Shown here: positions 48,793 to 59,828 of the stretch, in pieces | Layout: every line of letters begins with the position of its first letter | Numbering within the stretch: position 1 is the stretch's first letter | Origin: Polychytrium aggregatum | Lineage: Eukaryota > Chytridiomycota > Chytridiomycetes > Polychytriales | Length of the DNA stretch: 64,000 nt | NCBI RefSeq assembly: GCF_025602895.1 | Contig: NW_026516220.1 | Coordinates: 558,001 to 622,000, forward strand | Direction: 5' to 3' | The notes under the pieces: model-generated | What the model saw: the letters and a program-made list of their open reading frames with translations, nothing else | Databases searched by the model: none | What the model was told of the DNA's origin: nothing | Translations under genes and position numbers: made by a program

Positions 48793-50640
48793 TCACCAAA
48801 CGGAGCGACCGTGTGAGCCCGGAGCGGTGCAGCGGGGATGTCGGGACGACAGGAGAGAAGCGGCTGGCGGCGTTCCGAAGATACCACACTTGTCCGGAGC
48901 GACGCAGTCGATATTCCGCTGTGGTGGCCAGAGGGGCCCATTCGATTCCGTAATGAAGTCGTCGCACCGAGGTGCCTCCTTGGGCTTTGTCGTCGCCTTG
49001 TGATCTCCCCGGCCACGAGCGGTGCGATGGATGGGCGAGAGGGACTGGAAGCAAAAGGGTCCGTGGGCAGGAGCGTGGCGACCAAATGCGGGAGCCGGCG
49101 GCTGGCGCTGTTCCATGTCGATGTCGATGGACGGAGGCCGGATGGCGACAGCCGAGCCCACGGAGTTGAAGCGGGCTTCGAATGGGGCTCGTGCACGCAC
49201 CAGATGGAGGTCGGGCACGATTGGATCGCGGGGGTAACCGACAGCGACGTCCCATGACCCTGCCGTGCCAGGCGCGGAGCTTTGGGGGGGGTGGACCGAG
49301 TCTGCGCAAATGCGAATATGAATGCGAATATGAATGCGAATGCGGCAGCCGGACGCTGGAGGCCGGACATGGCGGCTGAAGCCCTGTGCAGGGGCAGGGG
49401 CGCCCTTGCGTCTTGCGCTTGCACACACCCCCCCCATGTGCAGCAGCTGCCTCCACCAGCCTCGAAGAGCCCCGCTCGCAGGACATGGGCGAGGGACAAG
49501 CCCAGACGCACCAGCAAGACGGTCTTGCCTTTTCGCCTTCGCCGCGGGTCCACGCACCCCCACCCTGAGGCGCGCCTGCAGGCCGGTCACGCGTACGCGC
49601 AGCAGGCACGCGAGCGCCCCCGCACACTGTGCTGTCGGCCGTGTGCGGCCACAGGCGCCTGCTCAGCAAGGCCGCGTGCGCGTCGCCCTGGCGAGCACAC
49701 GGCGCACAGGGAGTGTGGGATGGTCGCACACGGGTGCACAGGCGCCGCACACGCGGCCCCACATGACTGCTGCAGCGCTGCAGCTGTGCGACGCATTCAA
49801 ATTCGCGTGGCCGAGTCGCGGCTTGGTGTCCAGCACACAGACAGCGGGCAGGGCGGCCGAGATCGCGCCACAGGCTCTGACGCACTCTGGCCCGCCACCC
49901 GGCCTTGCTCGGTCGCGGCGCGCCTTGTACAGCGCTCGCTGTCGGCATGGTGCAATCCCTCACACAGACAGCGCACAGGCGGGCGGCTACAGTTCTCAGT
50001 GCGGCACAGCGCTGTGCGACAAGGTCATGTGCACACGTGATGGCGATGGCGCCGTCCTTGTCGGCGACCCGACTTGGCAGCGAACGTGGGACGGCAATCG
50101 GCAGATGATCGACGATCGGGATGGCGGTCGAGAAGGACGGGTTGGGACGGCGGGTCGCTGGGCGGGATCGAGGTGGCAGACGAGGCAGACCGAGGCAGCC
50201 TTCCTGTTCCTGCTCAGCCACGTCCCTCCTGCCTTCCCCCTCCCGCCGTCGCCTTCATCCACCCACCCCTTTCGCTTCACACTGCGCCCAAGCCAGCTCT
50301 TGCTCTCGCCCTGCGCTCGTCTGCTTTCGCTTTCGCGTCGCCAGGCCCTTTCCCTCTTTTCGCGTCGCCCTTTCCTTTTCTCGCGCCGTCGCCCCGTTGT
50401 CGCTGTGCAAGCCCGGCGCGTCCCCGTGCGACCTGTCCTTGTGCCCGTGGCCTCGCCTTGCGTTTGCGCGTCGTCCCTGGCCGCCATCCCTCCGGTCTCG
50501 CGGTCCCCACCACGGCCGGACGTGCTATAAAGCGCCCCCCATTGCCCGGCCTCGTCGCTGTTTTCCACCACCACTGCCTGCCTCTGCTTGTCGCTCTCCC
50601 TCCCCCCCCCGTTCTCCAAAGTCCCAACCCTCTTGCCACC
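48793..50640. other. Long GC-rich region upstream of the acidic secreted protein
   Basis: This 1.85-kb stretch is rich in CGC, GCAC and GGCC and has open frames on both strands (minus 48755-50221, plus 49334-50530). Their products are Arg/Pro/Ala/Ser-rich without domains, as expected from GC-rich noncoding DNA. A GAATGC/GAATAT run lies near 49310-49345. The part from about 50200 on is pyrimidine-rich and leads into the TATA box at 50526. Confidence 0.6.
50526..50531 (+). promoter_or_regulatory. TATA box of the acidic secreted protein gene
   Basis: TATAAA stands 110 bp upstream of ATG 50641 in otherwise GC-rich DNA. A transcription start about 30 bp downstream would leave an 80-nt, C/T-rich leader. 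The motif is a good candidate for strong or regulated expression. Confidence 0.7.
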
Positions 50641-51252
50641 ATGAAGCTGTCTGCTGCCATCATCCTTGCTGCCGTCGCCACCGCCGTCGTCGCCGCCCCC
50701 TTCCCCAACCAGGGCTACCGTGGTATTGCCGGCGCCAACATCGTCGCCGTCGGCACCACCGGCCACTCTGCCCACAAGGCCATCTCCACCTCCCAGCGTG
50801 CTGCCAAGGTCCCCCAGCCTGCTCCCACCGTCTCCAACGACGAGACCGAGGACGACGAGACTGAGGACGACGACGAGGAGGAGGAGACCGAAGAGCCCGA
50901 GGAGACCGAGGACGATGAAACCGAGGAGACTGAAGAGCCCGAGGAGACCGAGGACGATGAAACTGAGGAGACCGAAGAGCCCGAGGAGACCGAGGACGAC
51001 GAGACTGAAGAGACTGAAGAGCCCGAGGAGACTGAGGATGATGAGACCGAGGAGACTGAAGAGCCCGAGGAGACCGAGGATGATGAGACCGAGGAGACTG
51101 AAGAGCCCGAGGAGACCGAGGATGATGAGACCGAAGAGCCCAAGACCCAGGCCTTTGTCGCTGTCTCTGGCGACTCGTCCGATGAGGTAGTCTCTGCCCC
51201 CGAGTCCACCGTTATCTATGCCAACCGGCTCTCGGCCCTCAGCCACGTCTAA
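50641..51252 (+). CDS. Secreted acidic tandem-repeat protein
   Basis: An intronless gene of 203 aa. Residues 1-18 form a clear signal peptide (MKLSAAIILAAVATAVVA) with cleavage probably before APFPN. A Gly/Ala/Lys segment of about 45 residues follows. Then comes a repeat region of six 14-residue units (EETEEPEETEDDET) containing only Glu, Asp, Thr and Pro, and a tail ending in RLSALSHV. Start context CCACCATGAAG is near ideal. The TATA box, short leader and C-ending codons suggest high expression. The acidic Thr/Pro repeat is a likely site for O-glycosylation or cation binding at the cell wall or outside the cell; both are inference. I know no named family with this repeat. Confidence 0.88.
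   Translation: MKLSAAIILAAVATAVVAAPFPNQGYRGIAGANIVAVGTTGHSAHKAISTSQRAAKVPQPAPTVSNDETEDDETEDDDEEEETEEPEETEDDETEETEEPEETEDDETEETEEPEETEDDETEETEEPEETEDDETEETEEPEETEDDETEETEEPEETEDDETEEPKTQAFVAVSGDSSDEVVSAPESTVIYANRLSALSHV
50880..51131 (+). repeat. Coding minisatellite, 42 nt x 6
   Basis: Six near-identical 42-nt units encode the 14-residue acidic repeat. They differ by silent changes only (GAC/GAT, ACC/ACT), so the protein repeat is kept exact while the DNA varies. Confidence 0.9.
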
Positions 51253-51955
51253 AGACGTTCTTTAATTCGCGTCCATTCTTGCTCTCTGCTCTTTCTCCCC
51301 CGCTCTCTTACTCTCCTCTCCCCTTCCGTTCTTCCCACCACCACAGTAAAGCTCCCTGCCGAACACTAGCCGATACCGGCGTGCTAACTCGGCGGTCGCT
51401 TGTGTCCGCCCTCCTATACACCTACGTTGTTTTACCGCGCACACCCTTATCCTCCCTTTCCTCCTATGCCTGGCTTGTTTATACTGCGTTTTTAAATTAT
51501 GATGCCCCCTCCCCCTTAATGCCTCGGTCTGATGGGGAGAGAGACCCCCTTTCTAGACTCGACCTTTCCCCCCCTCCCCGCTGCCTGTTTATTGCGCACT
51601 CCCCCGATCCCACGGCGTCATACTTTCGAATACAGGGTAAAATCGGCCTTTTTGTTGTCTTGGCCGGATCAACAACAATCATAGGCGTATCCTCATACTC
51701 TTGACCACCGTCCAAAAGCGCCGCGCTCGTGTGTATATGGCTCGGTGCAGTGCGGGGCGGTGGCTGTCCCAGGTCTCGATGTCGCCCACTCCAACGACGA
51801 ACCACCAGACAAGCTCACGTGCGCCCAGATCCGACCGCGTGACTGCTGCGTGATCCCGCTCGTGTTGGGGCAGGCTTTCCGCCTCGCTGCTCTCTCCCCG
51901 CCCCGCTGTCAGTCCAGATCCGTGCAAACACCCTCCCGTCGCTATCCCCCTAATC
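51253..51955. other. 3' region of the secreted protein gene and ELL promoter
   Basis: About 700 bp, pyrimidine-rich in the first 350. No supported ORF. It should hold the 3' UTR of the secreted protein and the promoter and leader of ELL. Confidence 0.6.
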
Positions 51956-54731
51956 ATGCCTCTCGAGCCCGGAGTACAGTATGCCGTCGAGGTCCCCCAG
52001 GCAAGGGGACTGATCCCGGTCATGTCCATCCATCTCGGCAAAGAGATCATATCTGAAATCACCAACAACAAGAGCCTGCAAATGGCCATCACCTTCGGCA
52101 AGGGCGGCAGCAAAGATGTAATGTATCTGTCGATGCCTGATACCGTGGGCTCTGCAGGGGAGCACGTCTTCCATGGATGCCTAGTGAGCAGCCAGATCAA
52201 CTCGCCATAGCAAGCGCTGTTCGGGTGTGCAATCGTTCCCGGCGTGCCAACATCTCGACGCACAAGATATCCAACCGGCGAGGGAGAGACGGCCATCATC
52301 ATCCGTCCACCCCACCGATACAGCGTCCTGACGATTCTGGAGAAATCGTGCCGCTCCATTCACTCCCGGTGTCCGAGGCGTTCACTTCTGCTTATCGACA
52401 GCGACCACGGGCATATCCCTCCTGCCACGAATATCCCTTGTGTCTGAAACTCGCTGATCATGCCCTCGACTTTTTGTTGCACCCCTTCAACCCGCATGTA
52501 TTCCCATCCCCCCCCCTGTCTTTTGATATCGCCCTCTCGTTACCATCACCACCCCCTCCGCCGCCATCAGATTCTGGTTGTAGAAGACAAGGTTTTCGAA
52601 TGCACCCGATCGGTCGAAAGCGGCGATCTCTATCAGCACAGCATCAACTCGCCTCATGTGGAACTTGTCGGGGCATTCGTTCGCAAGTTGAGGACGCTTC
52701 CGAGCACACAGCGGATCGACAATATCGTTGACGCTGACCGCCTTTCGAAGCAGAACACGAGGTACGGCGGAGCAAGCGCGGACCGGCATATATGCATCGT
52801 GCTGATCGCTGTCCCGATGGTTGTCAGCACAATGGCCGTCCGCCGAGAGGATCGGGGATACCAGAGGGGAGCCAGAGGGGATACCAGAGGAGCCTCAGAA
52901 CGTGGGGACATGGGGCCGTCCCCAAACTCACACGCACAGTTCCCTCTCGGTTCAATCTCAAACAGAAAAGCCGTCGTGATCGACATGAATACGAGTGTCA
53001 TCTTGCAAAGTAAGTATGGCACACGACCGGATTCCCCTGGATGGGGCGGCTTCTGGGTCTGCCGGAGCACCTGCGCGGAAGCCGATGCTTCAACTTCCCA
53101 CCCCCTCCCGCCTCGCACCAATCGCTGCAATTACGGACGCTGGATTTACTAACATGACCATCTGTCGACTCCTGGAGAGGGCGCCAAAAGCAGAAAGACC
53201 AGCGGATCAGTCATTCTCAAGCGAGGTCCAAAGTCGACGATCATCAAGCCTAACTTACCACTTCATCCTGCCCCTCTTGTCGCCGTAGAGCCTCTTGCCG
53301 ATTTTTCACGCGATAAATATGTGCAACAGCCTGAGGCACGAAGAAACATCGACACGTCTGACCTGCGCAAGACGCTGATCCATGTCCTGGCACCAGGACC
53401 GGCAGATATCCAGACGCTCTGCGATCGGCTGAGGCTTCCAGAAAGCGCAATCAAGAAGGAGCTTGATAGCTCGCCGGAGGTAGGCTGAGCTGCATCCGGG
53501 AAGGGGACTGTGGCGTGGTGCGCGGCTGGGTTGTGAATCCAATCCAATCCAATCCAATCGCAACCAGGGATTTGTATCGCACAGCGCATCTTGGCCGAGG
53601 CAGCTCGAGAGGCAGGTCGAGAGACTGATATCGCCGTCCTGTCCGCCCCCCCCGTAATCTTGGACTGATTGACAGATTGCCAAGCTCCAAAGCGACAAGA
53701 AGACCTGGCAGCTGCGTAACGATGCCTACCGTGAACTCGATGCTAGAAGCTGGCCCTATTACACCCCCGAAGAGCGAGAGCTTGCTCTCAAGGTCGCACA
53801 GCAGGCTCTGGCGATTCGCCCGTCGCGGATGGCTCCGGCGCCAGTATCGGAGCCACCAGCCGTGGTACCGAAGCAGCCGGATACCACTACCCTCCCAGCC
53901 AGAGTCTCCACGACCACAGCAGCCACTGCACGTACCGAGCCGCCCTTGCGCCCATCGGCGCCGTCCTCTATGAGCTCGATTGCAACGAACAAATCGGGAG
54001 CAAAAGGACGCACTGGGGGCGAACGGATCAACAAAGACCCTAAGGGCAATCCCGACAGCTCATACTCGTCTCGCCTGGGGCCTCAAAGCGAGACCCAGCC
54101 GGGGCCAAGCAGTGGGTATCGTCGTCAACATCCAGCGCCGGTCGTGGGAGACAAGCCCCGTGAGAGCATGATCGGCCGATACGAGGACGACAACGAGACC
54201 GGCAAGGGCGAAGCTAGACATGTCAGACCAAACAGCCGACGGGCCACAACGACGACAGCAGCAACAGCAGCAACAACGGCGACAGCAACAACAGCAGCAA
54301 CAACGGCAGCAGCAGCAACAACAACAGCTACAGCAGCAACAGCGACAGTTGCCTCGGTCACCAAACCCCCGTCTTCCGCTGGATTCGAGGAGATGTACCA
54401 GCAGCTCGAGGACCGGCAGCGCGAATGCGACAGGCTCTATTCTGTGTTTCAGAAGCTGCGACTGGTCGAGGCCACTGCCAGCGGATCGCAGGACGAAAGC
54501 CAGATACGCACGCGGCTGGTTGAGTTGGCCAGGGATATTGGCATCGCAGTGAGCGAGGGGGCTCTAATCCATAGTGAGACGCATCGCGAAGATTTCAAGA
54601 GCCAGCTGGTTGACGTGCTCCGCAAGCAAGTCGAGCAGTACAAGAAGGCTCGACAGGAGGCCACGGCTCTGTACCAAGCGATACAGGAGCGGTTTGCGAC
54701 CGAGCCTTGCGGCGAGCCAGACCGGTCGTAG
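51956..54731 (+). CDS. ELL: RNA polymerase II elongation factor ELL family
   Basis: ELL raises the RNA polymerase II elongation rate within the (super or little) elongation complex with EAF. Exons 51956-52183, 52571-52761, 52966-53009, 53178-53479 and 53676-54731 give 606 aa in frame. The N-terminal domain fits the family pattern: LEPGVQYAV start, LVVEDKVFECTRS, VELVGAFVRKLRTLPSTQR, then RKAVVIDMNTSVIL. A winged-helix part follows (DLRKTLIHVLAPGPADIQTL, LRLPESAIKKELDS, WQLRNDAYRELDARSWPYY), which closely follows ELL spacing. After a disordered Ser/Thr/Ala region, residues from about 480 form a helical C terminus (FEEMYQQLEDRQRECDRLY) that could be the occludin/ELL domain; this match is weaker. 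The large intron 52184-52570 could hide another short exon. Confidence 0.8.
54255..54348 (+). repeat. CAG/CAA-rich triplet tract in the ELL coding region
   Basis: The tract is read in the ACA/GCA frame as a Thr/Ala run of about 30 residues. The next frame would give polyglutamine; that frame is not the one used in the spliced model. Confidence 0.8.
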
Positions 54732-56264
54732 ATCGACGGTACGAGGCGAATGCTGACCTACGATGGCCGATGGTGATGCACGATTGGTCGATCGACAAAT
54801 TCATCAAGTCGCACTCAAGTTGGCCGGACTATGAATATATTGCCTCCTGTCGGAGATGACACGCACGACGACCTGGAATCCAGCGGCGCCATTGGTGGAC
54901 CGACGGAAAGGCGTTAGCGAGAGCCCTTCGAGCGCGAGCGGGCGATTCCGAAACAATCTGGGACTCCTTTGTGCGTTTCTTGCGAGAGCCAAAGTCGCCT
55001 GAGCAGGAGCCGCAGCGACATGTCACAGCGTGACCTCTGCCATGTGATCGCAGGACCCGGCGCCGACAAGCACTGGCAGGCGCTGGCAAGCGCTGGCAAG
55101 TGCGGACATGGGCCTGATCGTGGCTGCCTTGGTCCGTGTCCCTGATTGCGGGAAGGCCGCGGGGTTTGCGCAAGCGCTTTCCTGAAACGACCTCGTCCAC
55201 ACGCTGAAACCATGCTCTTCACAAGCCACGGCCATGTCCTTGATGGGCCGGCCCATGACCGCACTTTGGGTTTGCTTGGTGCGGTCTCTGGCGACGACCC
55301 AAGCAGGCGGTGGCTCGGCCTGGCCTGATCCTGATTCTGATCCTGATTCTGATTCTGATTCTGGTCCGGCAGGGCCTGGCAGCCCGTTCGCCGCTCGCCG
55401 CCGACAAGCGGCCTCTGCCCGCCCCTGGCCCGTGCCATGGGCATCAGAAGCGCTATTTCAGGCGTGGCCAGGGGCACCCCGTTGCCGCCGTTGTTTGGAG
55501 GACAAGCGCCGCGTGCTGGGAGCAAGCCGGGGCGGCGGCGTCGCGTGCTCCCAACACAGCGCGCTGCAGCAGTGTGCCTGTGTGTTGTGCTGTGCTGTGC
55601 TGGGCACTGTGCGACGCCGCCTCTGTATTCGTGGGCGCCCCGCGCCGGTGAGTGTCGCACAGCGTGGCCGCCGTGTCACCGGACTGCCCCTGTGGCGGCG
55701 CAGCTGTCTCCCGCTTACGGCGCTGTGGCCGACCACGCGGCGGCAGCGGCCGCTCTGTGCGCGCCCGTCCAGCAAGGTGCGGCCGACCGCCCCGAAAACG
55801 GACTGCCTCCGACCCGCCAAGCGTCCGCCCTTCCGCCCACATAAATATCGCAACGGTGTCGCAGTTCACTTGCGTCTTTGCGTCCTCCAGGTGCTCTCGA
55901 ACCCTTGGGCCCCTCTGCTGCTGCTCTCGGCTTCCGTTTGCCCCTTCCCCCCGCTCTTCGCTCTTCGCTCTTCGCTCTTCGCCTCTGCTCCCCTCGGCTG
56001 CCCAAAACCCCCTCCTCTTCGGCGCCCGACTCCCAATCCCCTCGGCACACGACTCCATATCCCTCCGTCCCCTTGCAACTGCCCAGGGACACTGTCCCCC
56101 ACCGCCGACAGCCCACAGCCTCCATTGCAGCCGCTGTTCCAGCCAGCTGCACCCACGTCCGCTCGCTGACGCACTCGCCCGCCACCCACTGACTCACCCC
56201 GCTCTGATCGAGTCGGTTCCTCCGCCCGTCGTCTATAAATCCCTTCTCCCGTCCGGTCTCTGCC
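54732..56264. other. GC-rich region upstream of the 56265 gene
   Basis: About 1.5 kb with several overlapping long frames on both strands, all Arg/Pro/Ala-rich and without domains. A GATTCT/GATCCT hexamer run lies at about 55326-55366. An AT-rich CATAAATA element near 55842 and the TATA box at 56234 suggest promoter DNA in the distal part. Confidence 0.55.
56234..56239 (+). promoter_or_regulatory. TATA box 31 bp before ATG 56265
   Basis: TATAAA in GC-rich surroundings. Initiation about 30 bp downstream would fall at or next to ATG 56265, so the second in-frame ATG at 56394 may be the real start. Confidence 0.6.
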
Positions 56265-57149
56265 ATGGCCAACCACATCAAGTCAAGACGCCCATCGCTG
56301 ACCTGCCTGCCCTCGCCCTCCAAGGCCATCCATAAAGCCCTCACCGCGCCCTGTCCATCGTCGTCCATTTCCCCCCTGTCTGTTCTCTCGGCCATGGACG
56401 TCGCCAGCCATCCCACCGATACCGCCGGTGCCCAGCCCAAGTGCACACCTCCTTCGTTCTTTGATCGCAAATTCAAGCAGCTCCTCTCCAGGCTCAGAAA
56501 GAATCAGGATCCTCGCCATCCGCACCACGACCACACATTCGTCTCTCGCTCTCCCCAGTCGGCGACTGCTGCTCCCCGGCGGGAGCGGCGCAAGTCCGAG
56601 GTCTGGTCCATCAAGAAGGAGCTGATTGGCGCCAACCCGACCCGCAGAGCCTCGATCGGCACCAACGACACCTTGGTCGATCGCTTTGGCTTTATCGAAG
56701 ATCCCCATCCTCGCTACCACCCGCCGCCCCACCCGCAGCTCGCCTCGCTGGTTTCGCCCATGCCCGGCCCCTTCCCCGATATGGACTCGACGTTTTGCTC
56801 GAGCCCCTCGGACTGCGTCTCGCCGGTGCCTGTCACCCTGTGGTCCCATAAGGACGGACTGGGCGTCCCCGTCAACGTCACCGAATCCAACTTCCCGACC
56901 TTTGAGGAGCTGCTCGTCAACGACCGCACCCTCAAAGTCTCGCTGACCCCCAAATTCGCCAAGACCGAGTCGGAGATCCAGCAACTGGCCTCGGCCACGC
57001 CCTCTCCGGTCATGTCTGTGACGGAGCTGCCGCCTTCCAAGCCCAGGTGGCGGAAACAGCCTTCCCAGCGAAATCTGCGCAGCCCAACGCCGTCGCTGCG
57101 ATCCGTCAGCTCGACGCTGGAGGAAACCAGCATCAGCTTCAAGTACTGA
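56265..57149 (+). CDS. Basic, Ser/Pro-rich protein of unknown function
   Basis: An intronless frame of 294 aa; 251 aa if ATG 56394 (GCCATGGAC) is used, which the TATA position favours. The sequence is Pro/Ser-rich and mostly disordered. It has a basic stretch FFDRKFKQLLSRLRKNQ near residue 65 and two sites that fit protein kinase A (RRKSEV and TRRASIG). A more ordered piece, NFPTFEELLVNDRTLKVSL, lies near residue 215. The C terminus is again basic (RWRKQPSQRNLRS). No family is recognised. The kinase sites are pattern matches only. Confidence 0.65.
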   Translation: MANHIKSRRPSLTCLPSPSKAIHKALTAPCPSSSISPLSVLSAMDVASHPTDTAGAQPKCTPPSFFDRKFKQLLSRLRKNQDPRHPHHDHTFVSRSPQSATAAPRRERRKSEVWSIKKELIGANPTRRASIGTNDTLVDRFGFIEDPHPRYHPPPHPQLASLVSPMPGPFPDMDSTFCSSPSDCVSPVPVTLWSHKDGLGVPVNVTESNFPTFEELLVNDRTLKVSLTPKFAKTESEIQQLASATPSPVMSVTELPPSKPRWRKQPSQRNLRSPTPSLRSVSSTLEETSISFKY

Positions 57150-57566
57150 GCCTGCCTTCAGCCCAGCCCAGCCCACCCCACTATCTCGCCTCGCCCCCAC
57201 CTCGCCTCATCCTCCGCCGCGACATTGGACGAGCCGGGCCAAACTCATACAAGCCAACCTGATCGCGCCACATCGGATAGAGAGCCCATCTCACCGCCCC
57301 CTCCACGCCCAGGCACATGCTCCTTTGTCGCACTCATATGTGTATAGCCTCGCTTCTATCCCATCGCCACCAATTGCATTTTTAGACGCCCATCGGGACA
57401 GATCAAACGGGCTCATCTGCTCCCCCCGGGCCTGCGCATATTTAAAACGCTTTCCCACTTGCGGTCAAATTCGCCATCCAATCCAATCCAACCTACTTCA
57501 ATCCCATCCGGGCTCCTGCTTTGACAGCGGGTTGCTCGTCATCGTCTGTTCTTCTGCACCAATACA
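57150..57566. other. Spacer with TATA-like element
   Basis: It holds the 3' end of the 56265 gene. TATTTAAAA at 57439-57447 is a TATA-like element 120 bp before a small ORF. A short CCAATC run follows at about 57478-57490. Confidence 0.5.
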
Positions 57567-57752
57567 ATGCATCCCAAAAGTACATGTCTGGTCTCTGCAA
57601 ACTGCCGTTACTTTGAGTGGCACCGGTCCACGGAGAACCAGCCTTCACCGATTCGAGTGGTCCGACCGTATTTGAGAGCTGGGGATTGTGAGCAGTGTTT
57701 GCTCATACTGGCTCTCTTATCGGGCCATCGCCAGTCGCGACTGCAAAGTTAG
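57567..57752 (+). CDS. Possible small cysteine-containing protein, 61 aa
   Basis: The ORF has two spaced cysteine pairs (CLVSANC and CEQC), which could bind a metal or form disulfides. It lies in an apparent transcription unit: TATTTAAAA 120 bp upstream and AATAAA at 58041 downstream, in DNA that is clearly more AT-rich than its surroundings. No signal peptide and no known family. The 3' distance to the poly(A) signal (290 nt) leaves room for more exons. Coding status is uncertain. Confidence 0.35.
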   Translation: MHPKSTCLVSANCRYFEWHRSTENQPSPIRVVRPYLRAGDCEQCLLILALLSGHRQSRLQS

Positions 57753-58040
57753 TCTTGGTTGGGATGTCTGTGGATCCAGCATATCAGCGCCTCTCGCAGC
57801 CATGGATCTGGCTGTATTGACCTGGATTATGAGCTGGCGAATCGTTTTGCACCAGCGACATCGACTGCAGCCTCAAGCGCACTTTGATGGATGTGTGCGT
57901 ATATTTCGTTCAAAATGAAACCAGGGTGTCCTGCTGCTACATGTTTGCGGGTGGCGCTGTCATCAAAAAGGAGAACTTCATCATATGCGACTCATGTGTC
58001 CAAAAAACAGCAGATAGAAATGGCTGATATTCAACAAAAG

Positions 58041-58046
58041 AATAAA
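58041..58046 (+). terminator. Poly(A) signal AATAAA
   Basis: A canonical hexamer in an A-rich stretch (58030-58070), on the plus strand, downstream of the small ORF at 57567. Confidence 0.5.
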
Positions 58047-58303
58047 ACAAACTAACAATAATAAACAAAAGTCTGGCTCCGGCGACAGCCGCAGCAGCCG
58101 CTAATGGTTCTCGCAGATACTCAAGATCTGCTTGGTTGAATCGACAAATGTCGGACCAGAGGCGATGGGCTTGGATTGCGTGGCTTTGGAGATTTGCACT
58201 TGCAATTTGCCCATGCTAACGTCGCCTTGCCGATCATTCGTTGGAGGGGGTGGTGGTGGCAGAGTCGCCTCGGGAGAATGAGAGGACGCCGGTGGTGGAT
58301 TTC

Positions 58304-58534
58304 TTAGAAGGCACGCTTGAACCAGGCCTTGATCTTGTCCACGGAGCCCCGGCTGGAGGCAGAGTCCCTGGTGGCCGAGAGCGTCAGCGGCACTTGAGAC
58401 GACGAGCTGTCGATACGATTCCAGTTCCGGGCATGGCCAAAAGAGCTGGCGGCCTTCTGGGCATGCTTGCCCTGGAGGAGCGAGTTCTTGGGAGCGACGG
58501 CGGCAAAATAGGCGGGCGAGCGGTAGTTGGTCAT
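58304..58534 (-). CDS. Small protein of unknown function, 76 aa
   Basis: The product starts MTNYRSPAYFAAVAPKN and ends KIKAWFKRAF. It is Ser/Ala-rich with a basic, amphipathic C terminus (about residues 65-76). An ATAAATA element on the same strand at about 58680 lies 150 bp upstream, and a CAA/CAG triplet run (about 58570-58612) falls in the putative leader. A second open frame, 58101-58300, ends in TKQILSICENH and could be a spliced 3' exon, but no good junction was found. No homologous family is recognised. Confidence 0.5.
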   Translation of the reverse strand: MTNYRSPAYFAAVAPKNSLLQGKHAQKAASSFGHARNWNRIDSSSSQVPLTLSATRDSASSRGSVDKIKAWFKRAF

Positions 58535-59828
58535 GGCTGCTTGGTGTGCTAGGCTTAGGGAGGGAGGATGTGTGCGGGTGCTGTTGCTGTTGCTGTTGCT
58601 GTTGTTGTTGCGTAGATTCAAGTGCTGGTGTGGAGGTGCTTTGATGCCGAGGCAAGCCGGGGAGGCCAGACCGACCTCCCTATTTATCCCTCTCGCGATC
58701 AGGAGAGCTCCCTCGTCGGTGGTGCTGGCCCACTCGGCGGGACAGCAGCGGCACTCACCAGTCCTGTGGGGAAGCAGCCCTTGGCGGCGACCAGGGGTGT
58801 TGTCTGCCAGCACCGTGGACTGGGATTGGCACAGCAATTGTACAGCGGGCCCCTGGTAGCCTGTGTCCGAAACTCAAATGTACCGCCACGTCGCCGCACC
58901 AATCGTTGGTGGACAGCACAGGGGCTGGCAAGCCTCACAAGGGCAGCGGGGCGGTGAGGCGTGACTGCCCGCTGCATCGCCCTCGACACCCAACACCACC
59001 CATCGCTGTACAGCCATGTCGCACGGACCTTCTTGGCAAACCCAGCCCTGGAACGAAGCCTCTGGAAGGTGCTGGAAAGCAGCGGTAACTCTCTGTGGTT
59101 CGCTTGCTGGCCCGCCAAGCATTTCCTTGGCAGACCGTGTGTTTGGGGTGGGACGATGAGGGCAAGCCGCAAGACCAGAGTCGGGCGTCGTCGGATGACT
59201 GGTCTGCTGTTGAATGTGGGGTGCGTGCTGTTGAATGTGGTGTGCCTGCTGATGTGTGCGTTGACCAACCCCCAAAGAGAAACGGTGTTGCCACTCTCTT
59301 GGCGGTGCCGTCTCTGTCTTGGTGTTGGTGTTGCTGCGGCAGGTCCCTTGCTCTGCGGCGTTATCCATGCCGCAGCCCGCCTTGATCGCGGGCCATGCTG
59401 CACACTTGGCCGAGAACAACCAAGTCGATCCAATCGCCCCACCGAGTCCACTCATGACTCCGATATCATTCAATCCACATGAATGCCGCGTCCCGTGTCA
59501 GCATGAGTGGGCTGCAAGCATCAGCCCACGCCCGCCAAGCTCCAGCCACCGTCGTCCACACACCTCGAATGGAGCGTTTGTGTCTGCGTCAGCAGCATTC
59601 GCTGGGTGGCGAGACGGGTTTGTTCACCCAACAAACGGACACATGGATATGAGTGTGTGAGGGTATGGTGATTTGCATTTGCGTCACGGATACAGCTGAG
59701 GGGCAGGGAGAAACGGACACGCTCCGCACCGAGCTATCGCGCATGAAGACTTGTGTGTAGGGACGGCAGAGAATCGTAGCGGCGGCAGGCCCCTCGCTGT
59801 CGTCATCCGTGGCGGTCATCCGTGGCGG
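58535..59828. other. Intergenic region before the SMG6 3' end
   Basis: About 1.3 kb. It starts with the putative leader and promoter of the 58534 gene. Open frames on both strands between 58700 and 59480 have no family features. A TTGAATGTGG unit is duplicated near 59211-59245. No RNA gene was recognised. Confidence 0.5.

Noticed and set aside
48755-50221. 488-codon minus-strand protein
   Set aside because: Arg/Pro/Ser-rich composition of GC-rich DNA, no domain, overlaps equally long plus-strand frames.
54220-54552. Polyglutamine protein
   Set aside because: It is the +1 frame of the Thr/Ala tract inside the ELL coding exon.
55234-56169. 311-codon plus-strand protein
   Set aside because: Overlaps several other open frames in GC-rich DNA, includes a GATTCT run, and shows no domain.
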